From positions 248,001 to 312,000 of the forward strand of contig BMVA01000002.1 in assembly GCA_014650475.1 (NCBI GenBank): a DNA stretch of 64,000 bases, read 5' to 3'. A program made the position numbers and the translations under genes. Positions 27,392 to 35,719 of the stretch are shown here, piece after piece. Source of the stretch: Streptomyces albogriseolus (GTDB lineage Bacteria; Actinomycetota; Actinomycetes; Streptomycetales; Streptomycetaceae). Within the stretch, counting starts at the first letter, position 1. The number at the start of each line of letters is the position of its first letter. A model generated the notes under the pieces. The model saw only the letters and a program-made list of their open reading frames with translations. It made no database searches and was not told the DNA's origin.

Positions 27392-28294
27392 ATGGAACAT
27401 GCGCGGATCGCGGTGGCCGGGGCGTCCGGACTGATCGGCTCTGCCCTGGCGCGGTCGCTGACGGCGGACGGGCACACGGTGGTGCGGCTGGTGCGCCGGG
27501 CGCCCCGGTCGGCGGACGAGGTCCGCTGGGACCCCGGCCGCGGGACCGTGGACGCGGCGGGGCTCGCCGGGTGCGACGCGGTGGTGAACCTGGCGGGCGC
27601 CGGGGTCGGCGACCGGCGCTGGACGGACGCGTACAAGGACCTGATCCACTCCAGCCGGGTGCGGGGCACGACCGCGCTCGCCGAGGCGGTCGCCGGGCTG
27701 CCCGGGGACGCCCGGCCGCGGGTGTTCCTGAACGGCAGCGCGATCGGCTACTACGGCGAGACCGGCGACCGTGCGGTGGACGAGAGCGCGCCTCCGGGCG
27801 AGGGGTTCCTGCCGGAGGTCTGCGTGGAGTGGGAGGCCGCCGCGGCCCCGGCCCGGGAGGCGGGCGTGCGGACGGTGTTCGCGCGCACGGGGCTCGTGGT
27901 GGCGCGCGGGGGCGGGGCGTGGGGGCGGCTGTTCCCGCTGTTCGAGGCCGGTCTGGGCGGGCGGCTCGGGGACGGGCGGCAGTACTGGTCGTACATCGCG
28001 CTGCACGACGAGGTGGCGGCGCTGCGGCATCTCCTGGACACCGAGGGGCTGTCGGGACCGTTCAACCTGACGGCTCCCGAGCCGCTGACGAACCGTGAGA
28101 TCACCGCGGCGATGGCGCACGTGCTCAGGCGTCCCGCCGTGTTCGCGGTGCCGGCCCCGGTGTTGCGGACGGTGCTCGGCGAGATGGCCGGGGACGTGCT
28201 GGGCAGCGCGCGGGTGCTTCCGGCGCGGCTGCTGGAGTCGGGGTTCCGCTTCGCCTTTCCGCGGATCGAGGGGGCGATCAGGGCGGCGCTGTAG
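27392..28294 (+). CDS. TIGR01777-family epimerase (YfcH/SulA-like)
   Basis: Extended short-chain dehydrogenase of 300 aa. NADP-binding AVAGASGLIGSALARSL is at the N-terminus; the family motif FLNGSAIGYYGETGDR comes near residue 115 and FARTGLVVARGGGAW follows. A C-terminal DUF1731 segment (RPAVFAVPAPVLRTVLGEMA) confirms TIGR01777. Often annotated as a cell division inhibitor by weak analogy; the true reaction is unknown. AGGA lies 8 nt before the ATG at 27392; an in-frame ATG three codons earlier is an alternative. Confidence 0.9.
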   Translation: MEHARIAVAGASGLIGSALARSLTADGHTVVRLVRRAPRSADEVRWDPGRGTVDAAGLAGCDAVVNLAGAGVGDRRWTDAYKDLIHSSRVRGTTALAEAVAGLPGDARPRVFLNGSAIGYYGETGDRAVDESAPPGEGFLPEVCVEWEAAAAPAREAGVRTVFARTGLVVARGGGAWGRLFPLFEAGLGGRLGDGRQYWSYIALHDEVAALRHLLDTEGLSGPFNLTAPEPLTNREITAAMAHVLRRPAVFAVPAPVLRTVLGEMAGDVLGSARVLPARLLESGFRFAFPRIEGAIRAAL

Positions 28295-28515
28295 GGGGCG
28301 GCGGGCGAGGGCGGCGGGCGACCTCCTCTGATCCCTCTGCGACCGCATCGTGCCCGTCGGGGGCGCGCATGCGACCGTCGTGCGCCCGTGCACTGTGTGT
28401 GCGCGCCTGACCCGGCACCAGAGCGCGGACCTAACCTCGAGCCGAACTCGGGTATCCCTGGGGCCTGTTGAGGGCATGACGTCTCCAGCGCCCGCGCAAC
28501 CTCGAGGAGGGGCAC

Positions 28516-29922
28516 GTGCTAGAGCCCACGTACCAGGCGGACGTCGTCGTCGTGGGAGCCGGGGTGGCCGGACTCTCCGCGGCACGTCGACTGACCAGCG
28601 CAGGAGTCTCCACCGTCGTCCTGGAGGCCGCCCATGAGGTGGGAGGCCGCACGGCGACCGAGAAGGTCGACGGCTTCCGCCTCGACAGAGTCGGCCGGCT
28701 GCTGTCCACGGCGTGTGCCGAACTGCACGTCACCCCGGGGCTGGAGGACCTGGTGCTGCGGCCGTTCGCGCCCGGTGTCCTGCTGCACAGCGACGGGCGA
28801 CATCATCGCGCGGGCGTGCAGCCGGGCAGCCGGCGCGCACGTGGCGCACAGAGCGCGAGGGGCGCACTTCACGCGGTGCGCGCCCTGGCGAGCACCCCCC
28901 TGCCGGGGCCGCGCAGGCCGGTCGCGGTGCCCGGACGGCAGGTGTCCGTGCCCCGCAGCCGGGGCGGCGCCCCGCTGGGCACGGCGCTGGACCAGGCGCG
29001 GCTCGGCGCCGCGCTGAACCGGCTGGCGGGCACGTCGGTGGAGCGGCTGCTGGCCCGCCCCGAGACGACCGCCGCCGAGGCGCTGCACGGCCGGGGGCTG
29101 CCCGCCCGCACCGTCGACGGCTTCCTGCGCCCGCTGCTCGCCGCCCTGTTGTGCGACCCGGAGCTCACCACGTCCAGCAGGTCGGCCGACCTCGCGCTGC
29201 GCGACTTCGCGAGCGGGCGGCTGTGTCTGCCGGCGGGCGGTGCGGAGGCGCTGCCGCAGCTGCTGGCGCGGTCGCTGCCGCCGGGCACGGTGCACACGGG
29301 GGTGCGGGTCACCTCGGTCTCCACGACCTCGGTGGCCACGGCGGAGCACGGGGAGTTCCGGTGCGCGGCCGTGCTGGTCGCGACCGGCGCGCGGGACGCG
29401 GCGGAGCTGCTGCCGGGGCTGCGGGTGCCGGACTTCCACCCGGTGACGGTGGTGCACCACACCACCGACGAGCCGCCGGGCACGGACGCCTCGCTGCTGC
29501 TGGACGCGGACCGGGGCGGCCCGGTGGCGCACACGGCGGTCGTCAGCGCGGTCGACCCGTCCCGCGCCCCGGCCGGCCGCACGCTGGTGACCTCCACGGT
29601 CCTCGGCCCGGCCACGGCGGACACCGACGCGGCCGTGCGGACGCATCTGGCGCGGCTGTACGGGGTGCCGACGGCGCGCTGGGAGACGCTGGCGGTGCGG
29701 CACACCGCGGACGCGGTCCCGGCGATGCGCCCGCCGCACGACCTGCGCCGTCCGGTACGGCTGCTGGCCGGTCTGTACGTCTGCGGCGACCACCGCGACA
29801 GCGGCGCGGTCCAGGGCGCCCTCCGCTCCGCCGAGCGCGCGGCCACCGCCCTCCTGACCGACCTGGGCGTGCGCCGCCCGATGCACACGGCCGACCCGCT
29901 CCCCACGGCCCGGGCGGCCTGA
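28516..29922 (+). CDS. FAD-dependent amine-oxidase-like oxidoreductase
   Basis: Flavoprotein of 468 aa. The dinucleotide-binding motif VVVVGAGVAGLSAARRLTSAG and the GG motif EVGGRT are followed by a substrate domain, and the C-terminal FAD contact LYVCGDHRDSGAVQGALRSA is the classical end of NAD(P)/amine-oxidase-like enzymes such as phytoene desaturase relatives. The substrate is unknown. GTG at 28516 with GAGGAGGGG upstream. A stretch near residues 95-125 is unusually Arg/Ala/Gly-rich, but this is common in the Streptomyces homologues I recall. A strong hairpin follows. Confidence 0.88.
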   Translation: MLEPTYQADVVVVGAGVAGLSAARRLTSAGVSTVVLEAAHEVGGRTATEKVDGFRLDRVGRLLSTACAELHVTPGLEDLVLRPFAPGVLLHSDGRHHRAGVQPGSRRARGAQSARGALHAVRALASTPLPGPRRPVAVPGRQVSVPRSRGGAPLGTALDQARLGAALNRLAGTSVERLLARPETTAAEALHGRGLPARTVDGFLRPLLAALLCDPELTTSSRSADLALRDFASGRLCLPAGGAEALPQLLARSLPPGTVHTGVRVTSVSTTSVATAEHGEFRCAAVLVATGARDAAELLPGLRVPDFHPVTVVHHTTDEPPGTDASLLLDADRGGPVAHTAVVSAVDPSRAPAGRTLVTSTVLGPATADTDAAVRTHLARLYGVPTARWETLAVRHTADAVPAMRPPHDLRRPVRLLAGLYVCGDHRDSGAVQGALRSAERAATALLTDLGVRRPMHTADPLPTARAA

Positions 29923-29933
29923 CCCCCCGTACC

Positions 29934-29971
29934 GGCGCCCGCCGACGGTGAACACACCTTCGGCGGGCGCC
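29934..29971 (+). terminator. Intrinsic-type hairpin after the FAD oxidoreductase gene
   Basis: GGCGCCCGCCGA (29934-29945) pairs with TCGGCGGGCGCC (29960-29971); after one mismatch, GGTG and CACC extend the stem to leave a 4-nt loop. It starts 12 nt after the stop. Confidence 0.75.
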
Positions 29972-30125
29972 TTCCAACACCCCGCCGACTGCGGGCAGTC
30001 GTGCCTCCCCCAGTGCCTCAAGGGCCTGGGAGGTGCCCCCAGGGCGGCACGGGTGGGCGCAGGCGGCACCTCGTCGGCGCCGAGCTGCGCCAACACCCCC
30101 CGCCTGCCCCGACACCCCGCGCCTC

Positions 30126-31589
30126 TCAGACGAACGTCGTCGCGACCCTGTCCCGGTACGTCCGCACAGGCGCCGCGTCCCGATACGGCTCCAGCCTCCG
30201 CTCGAAATCGCGCACATACTCCACCGCCCGCACCGACCGCATCTCCGACGCCTGCGCGGCCGCCTCCGCCGCGAGCTGGCACGCCTGGTCCAGCTCCCCC
30301 AGCCCGAGCCGCGCGGTGGCGAGGACGACCCGGCAGAACAGCCGGCTGCGGGCGAACCCCGGCGCCCGCAACTGCAGCGACCGTTCCGCGTGCTGGGCCG
30401 CCGCCCGGAACTGCTGCAGATCCCGGTGGCAGTGGCCGAACTCGTCGGCCAGCTGGGCCTCGTCGAAGAACCGCGCCCAGTGCGGCACCTCGTCGCCGGG
30501 CCGCGCCGCGTCCAGCGCGCGTTCCGCGCGGACCAGCGCGGCCGTGCAGGCCCGTACCTCCCCGAGCACCCCGTGCCCGCGCGCCTCGGCGGCGTGCAGC
30601 AGGGCCTGGACGGCGGGCGGGGCGGAGCTGCCCACGCCCTGCTGGGCGACCCGGGCGAGCTGCACGGCCTCGCGTCCGTGGCCGAGGTAGACGGCCTGGC
30701 GGCTCATGGTGACCAGCACGTACGCGCCGTACGCCCGGTCGCCGGCCGCCTGTGCCAGCCGCAGCGCCTGGACGAAGTACCGCTGGGCGAGCCCGTGCGC
30801 GGCGATGTCGAACGAGGTCCAGCCGGCCAGCCGGGTCAGGTCGGCCGCGGCGGCGAAGAGCCGGCGGCCCGTCTGCTCGCCGTAGGTGCCGCGCAGCATC
30901 GGCTCCAGCTCGTGCTCCAGGTACCGCACGAGGGCCTGGCGGGCGTGCCCGCCGCCGTACGCGTCGTCGAGGGTGCGGAACAGCTCGCCGACGGAGCGCA
31001 GCGCCGCGATGTCGCCCCCGGTGACCCGGTAGCCGGGCGCGCGGTCGGCCGCCCCGCGCCGGCGGGCGGTGATCTCGGCGGGCGTCACGGGCCGTACCGG
31101 CGAGCGGCCCTGGGCGGGCACCCGGACCGGCTCGGCGCGGGCGACCTTCTCGTCGGGCCGTCCGATCAGCCAGTCGCGGCTGGGCACCACGAGCCCCGCC
31201 GAGGTGAACGCGATCTTCCGCAGCTCGGCGTGGCTGCCGGAGTCCTTGCGCCACAGCCCGCTGACGATGTCGACGGCCTCCTCGGGGGTGGCCGCGAACT
31301 CCAGTCCCGCGTAGACCGGCGCGCAGGCGTCCAGTCCGAGGTCCTGGGCGGTGAGCCGGCGGCCGAGGCGCCGGGTGAAGACCTCGGCGATCAGCGCCGG
31401 GGTCGTGCCGCGCGGCTGCTGTCCGCGCAGCCAGCGGGTGACGGAGGTCTTGTCGTATCTCAGGTCGAGCCCGTGTTCGAGACCGAGCTGGTCCACGCGA
31501 CGGGCGAGTCCCGCGTTGGAGAACCCCGCTTCTGCGATGAGCGCGGCGAGCTGGCGGTTGGGGGTGCGCTGCGCGGGTCGTTCCGTCAT
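30126..31589 (-). CDS. NsdA-like regulator with N-terminal HTH and TPR-like repeats
   Basis: Protein of 487 aa. N-terminus NRQLAALIAEAGFSNAGLARR ... TSVTRWLRGQQPRG is an XRE-like helix-turn-helix of the type found in NsdA/NsdB, streptomycete regulators that hold back sporulation and antibiotic production. The rest (about 200-470) is helical with repeated A/L/R patterns typical of TPRs (for instance AAADLTRLAGWTSFDIAAHG and AQAAGDRAYGAYVLVTMSRQ). The exact target genes are unknown. AGGAGA lies rather far (13 nt) from the ATG. Transcribed away from lipB across a 276-nt gap with no strong structure. Confidence 0.8.
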   Translation of the reverse strand: MTERPAQRTPNRQLAALIAEAGFSNAGLARRVDQLGLEHGLDLRYDKTSVTRWLRGQQPRGTTPALIAEVFTRRLGRRLTAQDLGLDACAPVYAGLEFAATPEEAVDIVSGLWRKDSGSHAELRKIAFTSAGLVVPSRDWLIGRPDEKVARAEPVRVPAQGRSPVRPVTPAEITARRRGAADRAPGYRVTGGDIAALRSVGELFRTLDDAYGGGHARQALVRYLEHELEPMLRGTYGEQTGRRLFAAAADLTRLAGWTSFDIAAHGLAQRYFVQALRLAQAAGDRAYGAYVLVTMSRQAVYLGHGREAVQLARVAQQGVGSSAPPAVQALLHAAEARGHGVLGEVRACTAALVRAERALDAARPGDEVPHWARFFDEAQLADEFGHCHRDLQQFRAAAQHAERSLQLRAPGFARSRLFCRVVLATARLGLGELDQACQLAAEAAAQASEMRSVRAVEYVRDFERRLEPYRDAAPVRTYRDRVATTFV

Positions 31590-31865
31590 CTGCGGTGCGG
31601 TCTCCTGCCTTCCGGCTGTTGTGTCTGTCCGGATTGCCTGTGAGCAGCCCTTATGGCCTTGCGGTCGGCGCGAATGTAGCGGAGAGTGAACACCCGGTCG
31701 CAGAGATCAACGGGCATTCATCCGATCGTGTGAGGATTGATCGGAAGCTGACGGTGCGCGCGACGGACGGCCCTGGCGGCGGCCGACGGCCGGAGGTCCG
31801 TCGAACGGTCGTACAGTGGCGTGGGCGCGTTTCGCGCCTGACGACCTTCGAGGGAGGCGTTTGCC

Positions 31866-32684
31866 GTGGGTGAGTTGCGGTTCGTCCGGATGGGCTTCGG
31901 CGACGAGGCGGTGGACTACCAGGCGGCCTGGGACGAACAGCGCCGGGTGCACGCCGCGCGGTTCGCCGACGAGGTGCCCGACACCGTGATCCTGCTGGAG
32001 CACCCGCCCGTCTACACCGCCGGGCGGCGCACCGAGGACAGCGAGCGGCCCCTCGACGGCACCCCCGTCATCGACGTGGACCGCGGCGGCAAGATCACCT
32101 GGCACGGGCCGGGCCAGCTGGTGGGCTACCCCATCCAGAAGCTGCCCCGCCCGGTGGACGTGGTCGCGCACGTCCGCCGCCTGGAGGAGGCGCTGATCCG
32201 CACCTGCGCGGAGTTCGGCCTGGAGACCACCCGGGTCGAGGGCCGCAGCGGCGTGTGGGTGCTGGGCGACCCGGTCGAGCGGCGCCCGGCGCTCGGAGGC
32301 CTCTCCCTGGACTTCGACCCGCGGCTGCACGACGAGGAGTTCGACCCCCGGCTCAACGGCCCGGAGTACGCCCCCTCCAACGCCGGCCAGCGCCGTGAGG
32401 ACCGCAAGATCGCCGCGATCGGCATCCGGGTCGCCAAGGGCGTCACCATGCACGGCTTCGCGCTGAACGTGAACCCCGACAACAAGTGGTTCGACAAGAT
32501 CATCCCGTGCGGCATCCGGGACGCGGGCGTCGCCTCCCTGGCCAACGAGCTGGGCCGCGACGTCACGATCCAGGAGGTGCTGCCCGTCGTGGAGCGCCAT
32601 CTGAAGGACGTGCTGGAGAACGCCGACCTGAGGCCGCGGGCGGTCGAGAAGGCCCCGGCGGCCGTCGGCACGTCCGGCGCCTGA
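31866..32684 (+). CDS. lipB: Octanoyl-[ACP]:protein N-octanoyltransferase
   Basis: First step of lipoate synthesis: moves octanoate from acyl carrier protein to the lipoyl lysine of E2 and GcvH. The 272-aa sequence has [15 protein letters not shown], the substrate pocket segment [18 protein letters not shown], catalytic Lys in [10 protein letters not shown] and catalytic Cys in [15 protein letters not shown] roughly 30-residue insertion ([20 protein letters not shown]) precedes the Lys and is usual for Streptomyces LipB. GTG start at 31866. lipA follows 72 nt later, and the E2 client is encoded 15 kb upstream. Confidence 0.95.
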   Translation: MGELRFVRMGFGDEAVDYQAAWDEQRRVHAARFADEVPDTVILLEHPPVYTAGRRTEDSERPLDGTPVIDVDRGGKITWHGPGQLVGYPIQKLPRPVDVVAHVRRLEEALIRTCAEFGLETTRVEGRSGVWVLGDPVERRPALGGLSLDFDPRLHDEEFDPRLNGPEYAPSNAGQRREDRKIAAIGIRVAKGVTMHGFALNVNPDNKWFDKIIPCGIRDAGVASLANELGRDVTIQEVLPVVERHLKDVLENADLRPRAVEKAPAAVGTSGA

Positions 32685-32756
32685 GGGCCCTCCGGGCATT
32701 CACATCCACGGGCGTACGCTTGAGGACGCCGAAGAATCAATCGCTAGGAGCCGGTC

Positions 32757-33722
32757 GTGTCCGCAGTCGCACCCGACGGACGCAAGATGCTGCGCCTGGA
32801 GGTCCGCAACAGCCAGACCCCCATCGAGCGCAAGCCCGAGTGGATCAAGACCCGGGCGAAAATGGGCCCCGAGTACTCCAAGATGCAGAACCTGGTCAAG
32901 AGCGAGGGCCTGCACACCGTCTGCCAGGAAGCCGGCTGCCCCAACATCTACGAGTGCTGGGAGGACCGCGAGGCGACCTTCCTCATCGGCGGCGACCAGT
33001 GCACCCGGCGCTGCGACTTCTGCCAGATCGACACCGGCAAGCCCGAGGCCCTGGACCGGGACGAGCCGCGCCGCGTCGGCGAGTCGGTCGTCACGATGGA
33101 CCTGAACTACGCCACGATCACCGGCGTCGCCCGCGACGATCTGGAGGACGGCGGCGCCTGGCTGTACGCGGAGACCGTGCGCCAGATCCACGCGCAGACG
33201 GCGGACCGCGCCGAGGGCCGCACCAAGGTCGAGCTGCTGGCCCCCGACTTCAACGCCGTCCCCGAGCAGCTCGCGGAGGTCTTCTCCTCCCGCCCCGAGG
33301 TGTTCGCGCACAACGTGGAGACGGTCCCCCGGATCTTCAAGCGGATCCGCCCCGGCTTCCGCTACGAGCGCTCCCTGAAGGTGCTCACCGAGGCCCGCGA
33401 CGTCGGCCTGGTCACCAAGTCCAACCTGATTCTCGGCATGGGCGAGACCCGCGAGGAGGTCAGCGAGGCGCTGAAGCAGCTGCACGACGCGGGCTGCGAG
33501 CTGGTCACCATCACCCAGTACCTGCGCCCCTCCGTGCGCCACCACCCCGTGGAGCGCTGGGTGAAGCCGCAGGAGTTCGTGGAGCTGAAGGAGGAGGCCG
33601 AGCAGATCGGCTTCTCCGGTGTGATGTCCGGGCCGCTGGTCCGCTCCTCGTACCGGGCCGGGCGCCTGTACCAGATGGCGATCGAGAAGCGCGGCGCCTT
33701 CGTCGCCTCCCAGGCGGTCTGA
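32757..33722 (+). CDS. lipA: Lipoyl synthase (radical SAM)
   Basis: Inserts two sulfur atoms into protein-bound octanoate. The 321-aa protein has both iron-sulfur cluster motifs: the auxiliary CxxxxCxxxxxC in [16 protein letters not shown] and the radical-SAM CxxxCxxC in [11 protein letters not shown], plus the C-terminal RSSYRAG, whose Ser ligates the auxiliary cluster. GTG at 32757 with AGGAG 6 nt upstream. It probably shares a transcript with lipB. Confidence 0.96.
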   Translation: MSAVAPDGRKMLRLEVRNSQTPIERKPEWIKTRAKMGPEYSKMQNLVKSEGLHTVCQEAGCPNIYECWEDREATFLIGGDQCTRRCDFCQIDTGKPEALDRDEPRRVGESVVTMDLNYATITGVARDDLEDGGAWLYAETVRQIHAQTADRAEGRTKVELLAPDFNAVPEQLAEVFSSRPEVFAHNVETVPRIFKRIRPGFRYERSLKVLTEARDVGLVTKSNLILGMGETREEVSEALKQLHDAGCELVTITQYLRPSVRHHPVERWVKPQEFVELKEEAEQIGFSGVMSGPLVRSSYRAGRLYQMAIEKRGAFVASQAV

Positions 33723-33797
33723 GCAGAGCGGGGGCAGGCCCGCCGCCATGCTGTGAATTCACGCACAAGGCCCTACCGGCGGGTAGTGGCCGAGAGA

Positions 33798-33846
33798 ACG
33801 CGGTCCCGGCCGTCCTCCCAGTTGAGGGCACAGGCCGGGGCCGCGT
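33798..33846 (+). terminator. Hairpin after lipA
   Basis: ACGCGGTCCCGGCC (33798-33811) pairs with GGCCGGGGCCGCGT (33833-33846) with one G-U pair; the 21-nt loop can form a further small stem (CCTC with GAGG). Located 76 nt past the stop. Confidence 0.55.
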
Positions 33847-33895
33847 CGGCGTCCGGGGTCCCGGCGCGAAGGCTTCATGCCTGTTTGACCGGTCG

Positions 33896-33933
33896 GTCAC
33901 GTCCTGGTAACACCAGGCAGTGACCCTGGTATC
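33896..33933 (+). promoter_or_regulatory. Candidate GlnR box upstream of the 66-aa gene
   Basis: Half-sites GTCAC-n6-GTAAC-n6-CAGTG-n6-GTATC repeat every 11 bp over 38 nt, the same length and spacing as the boxes before glnA and glnII here. The first two match the published pattern gTnAc-n6-GaAAc well and the last two poorly. The gene downstream occupies the place of S. coelicolor SCO2195, which I recall as a reported GlnR target. The same stretch also holds an imperfect 11-bp inverted repeat, so another regulator is possible. Confidence 0.5.
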
Positions 33934-33979
33934 ACCGCACGCCACCAATTGCCCGTCGGCATCGAGGGAGACCGTCACC

Positions 33980-34180
33980 ATGCAGGCCGCGCCCGTCCGC
34001 GCCACCGCCATCCCGTCCCTCACCACCGCTCTGCGCGCCGTCGAGTCGCTGCTGATGAGCGGCGGCCAGCGCACCGCACGGCGCAACGCCTGGACGTCCG
34101 TGCTGGAGGACCGCCGTCGCGCCAAGGACCGGGTCGAGGCGGAGCGCGTCCTCGGCCAGAGCCTGATCGCCCGTCCCTGA
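33980..34180 (+). CDS. Small conserved protein, 66 aa (SCO2195 position)
   Basis: Basic helical protein starting MQAAPVRATAIPSLTTALRA, followed by VESLLMSGGQRTARRNAWTS and a charged C-terminal helix (VLEDRRRAKDRVEAERVL). No membrane segment, no cysteine, no family I recognise. The ATG at 33980 has GAGGGAG 9 nt upstream; the longer frame from 33920 would include the putative operator. By position between lipA and the DUF4191 gene it corresponds to S. coelicolor SCO2195. The preceding GlnR-like box suggests induction or repression by nitrogen supply; a small regulatory partner is possible but unproven. Confidence 0.7.
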   Translation: MQAAPVRATAIPSLTTALRAVESLLMSGGQRTARRNAWTSVLEDRRRAKDRVEAERVLGQSLIARP

Positions 34181-34215
34181 GCCCGGCCGCTCCGGGGGCG
34201 ACCCCGGCACTGCCG

Positions 34216-34244
34216 TCGAACGCGCTCCGGGGGACACGTAGACT
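34216..34244 (+). promoter_or_regulatory. Candidate leaderless promoter of the DUF4191 gene
   Basis: TCGAAC (34216-34221) and TAGACT (34239-34244) are 17 nt apart, and the -10 ends 7 nt before the ATG at 34252. No Shine-Dalgarno is present. Confidence 0.5.
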
Positions 34245-34251
34245 TCATGGC

Positions 34252-34956
34252 ATGGCGAGGAAGGAAACCGCAGCGGACGCTGCGAACCCCGGGCGACTGA
34301 AGCAGATCGCCCTGACCTACAAGATGACCCGCAGGGCCGACAAGAAGATCGGTCTTGTACTCGCGGCTGTCGGAATCGTCACCTTCGGTGTCTTCCTCGC
34401 GATCGGTTTCTTGATCGGGCACCCCATCTATCTCGGCATCCTGGGCTTCCTGCTCGCCTTCCTCGCGACGGCGATCGTGTTCGGCCGCCGTGCCGAACGG
34501 GCCGCCTTCGGACAGATGGAGGGACAGCCGGGCGCCGCCGCGGCCGTGCTCGACAACATCGGCCGAGGCTGGACGACGACCCCGGCGGTCGCGATGAACC
34601 GCAACCAGGACGTGGTGCACCGCGCGGTCGGCAAGGCCGGCATCGTGCTGGTCGCCGAGGGCAACCCGAACCGGGTGAAGAGCCTGCTGGCCGCCGAGAA
34701 GAAGAAGATGAACCGCATCGTCGCGGACGTCCCCGTGCACGATCTGATCGTGGGCACCGGCGAGGGCCAGGTGGAGCTGAAGAAGCTCCGCACCACGATG
34801 CTGAAGCTGCCGCGCGTCCTCACCGGCCCGCAGGTCACCGCGACCAACGACCGGCTGCGCGCGCTGGGCGACCTGATGAGCAACATGCCGCTGCCGAAGG
34901 GGCCGATGCCGAAGGGCATGAAGCTGCCGAAGGGCGGCGGTCAGCGGGGCCGCTGA
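34252..34956 (+). CDS. DUF4191 membrane protein
   Basis: Actinobacterial protein of 234 aa. A basic N-terminus leads to two membrane helices (about 38-60, IGLVLAAVGIVTFGVFLAIG, and 65-83, IYLGILGFLLAFLATAIVFG), then a soluble domain with GQPGAAAAVLDNIGRGWTT and the conserved-looking VGKAGIVLVAEG, and a Lys/Pro/Met-rich tail (MPLPKGPMPKGMKLPKGG). Conserved next to lipA/glnA throughout actinobacteria (Mycobacterium has the same order), function unknown. Possibly linked to lipoate or glutamine metabolism only by position. Confidence 0.88.
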   Translation: MARKETAADAANPGRLKQIALTYKMTRRADKKIGLVLAAVGIVTFGVFLAIGFLIGHPIYLGILGFLLAFLATAIVFGRRAERAAFGQMEGQPGAAAAVLDNIGRGWTTTPAVAMNRNQDVVHRAVGKAGIVLVAEGNPNRVKSLLAAEKKKMNRIVADVPVHDLIVGTGEGQVELKKLRTTMLKLPRVLTGPQVTATNDRLRALGDLMSNMPLPKGPMPKGMKLPKGGGQRGR

Positions 34957-34970
34957 GCCCGCCGGACGTG

Positions 34971-35029
34971 ACACACGAGGACGGGGGCGCCGGGAATCCA
35001 AGATTCCCGGCGCCCCCGTCCTCGTATGT
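34971..35029. terminator. Very long bidirectional hairpin between convergent genes
   Basis: A 28-bp stem with a single mismatch: arm 34971-34998 (ACACACGAGGACGGGGGCGC..) pairs with 35002-35029 around CAA. It begins 15 nt after the DUF4191 stop and ends 13 nt before the RDD-protein stop, so it serves both convergent genes. Confidence 0.85.
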
Positions 35030-35041
35030 GTGCGGGCCGGA

Positions 35042-35509
35042 TCAGACGCGGACCTCGACCGTGCGGGCCAGCCGGTCGTGCAGGCCGCGGCCGTCGCGGT
35101 CCCAGACGAGCGCGGGGATCGCGAGGCACAGCAGCACCGAGCGCAGCAGGCCGCGCAGCGGCTGCACCCGGCCGGTGTCGACGCCGACCACGCGCAGTCC
35201 GAAGAGCCGCTTGCCGGGCGTGAAGCCGACGGTGCCGACGGTGAGCACGCTCAGCACCAGGAACACCAGCAGCGCCCAGTTGCCGGTGCGGGCGTCGTAG
35301 CCGTCGGTGAACAGACCGTATGCGATCAGGAGGCACAGGCCCCAGTCCACGGCGAGGGCGCCGATCCTGCGGCCGGGGCGTGCGATCGAGCCCGGTCCCT
35401 GCTCCGGCAGCCCCAGCTGCTCACCCCGGTAACCGAAGTCGGCACCGGCCTCCTCCATGGCCGCGCGCGGGCCGGACAGCCATGATCCGATTGCTTGCCT
35501 GTTGTCCAC
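35042..35509 (-). CDS. RDD-family membrane protein
   Basis: Protein of 155 aa. After a soluble N-terminus (VDNRQAIGSWLSGPRAAMEE) come the RDD motifs: RPGRRIGALAVDWGLCLLIA with the Arg-Asp pair, then a second helix ALLVFLVLSVLTVGTVGF, GKRLFGLRVVGVDTG, and GRGLHDRLARTVEVRV at the end. RDD proteins are small membrane proteins, some acting as Na+/H+ exchangers; function here unknown. GTG start at 35509 agrees with homologues. Divergent from glnA; conserved beside it in Mycobacterium as well. Confidence 0.9.
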   Translation of the reverse strand: MDNRQAIGSWLSGPRAAMEEAGADFGYRGEQLGLPEQGPGSIARPGRRIGALAVDWGLCLLIAYGLFTDGYDARTGNWALLVFLVLSVLTVGTVGFTPGKRLFGLRVVGVDTGRVQPLRGLLRSVLLCLAIPALVWDRDGRGLHDRLARTVEVRV

Positions 35510-35584
35510 CCGTCCACGGTACTGCGACCGGATATGACCGGGAGACGGCGGGGTGTGCCGGAGCTACCGTGGAAGAGGGGCCGG

Positions 35585-35622
35585 TTAACTTGCGCGAAAC
35601 AAACGGGTCACGCCCGAGAAAT
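35585..35622 (+). promoter_or_regulatory. GlnR box upstream of glnA
   Basis: TTAAC-n6-GAAAC-n6-GTCAC-n6-GAAAT matches the GlnR pattern gTnAc-n6-GaAAc repeated twice. It ends 98 nt before the glnA ATG and 11 nt before a -10 hexamer, so its last half-sites overlap the -35 region. GlnR control of glnA is established in S. coelicolor. Confidence 0.85.
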
Positions 35623-35632
35623 GACCCGTCCC

Positions 35633-35638
35633 TAGGGT
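35633..35638 (+). promoter_or_regulatory. glnA -10 box
   Basis: TAGGGT, a strong Streptomyces -10 hexamer, 82 nt before the ATG. The expected -35 position falls inside the GlnR box. Confidence 0.6.
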
Positions 35639-35719
35639 CGAGTGCAGCGTGTGCCCCCCGCACTGGCCGCACGAACGATCTACCACCCCGGCGGGACGGT
35701 CGGGAGTAGGAGGAGCTGG

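Noticed and set aside
28519-31254. 911-codon open frame on the minus strand through the FAD oxidoreductase and NsdA-like regions
   Set aside because: Out-of-frame reading of the regulator gene plus the antisense of the oxidoreductase; no recognisable domain and Arg/Gly/Ala-rich composition.
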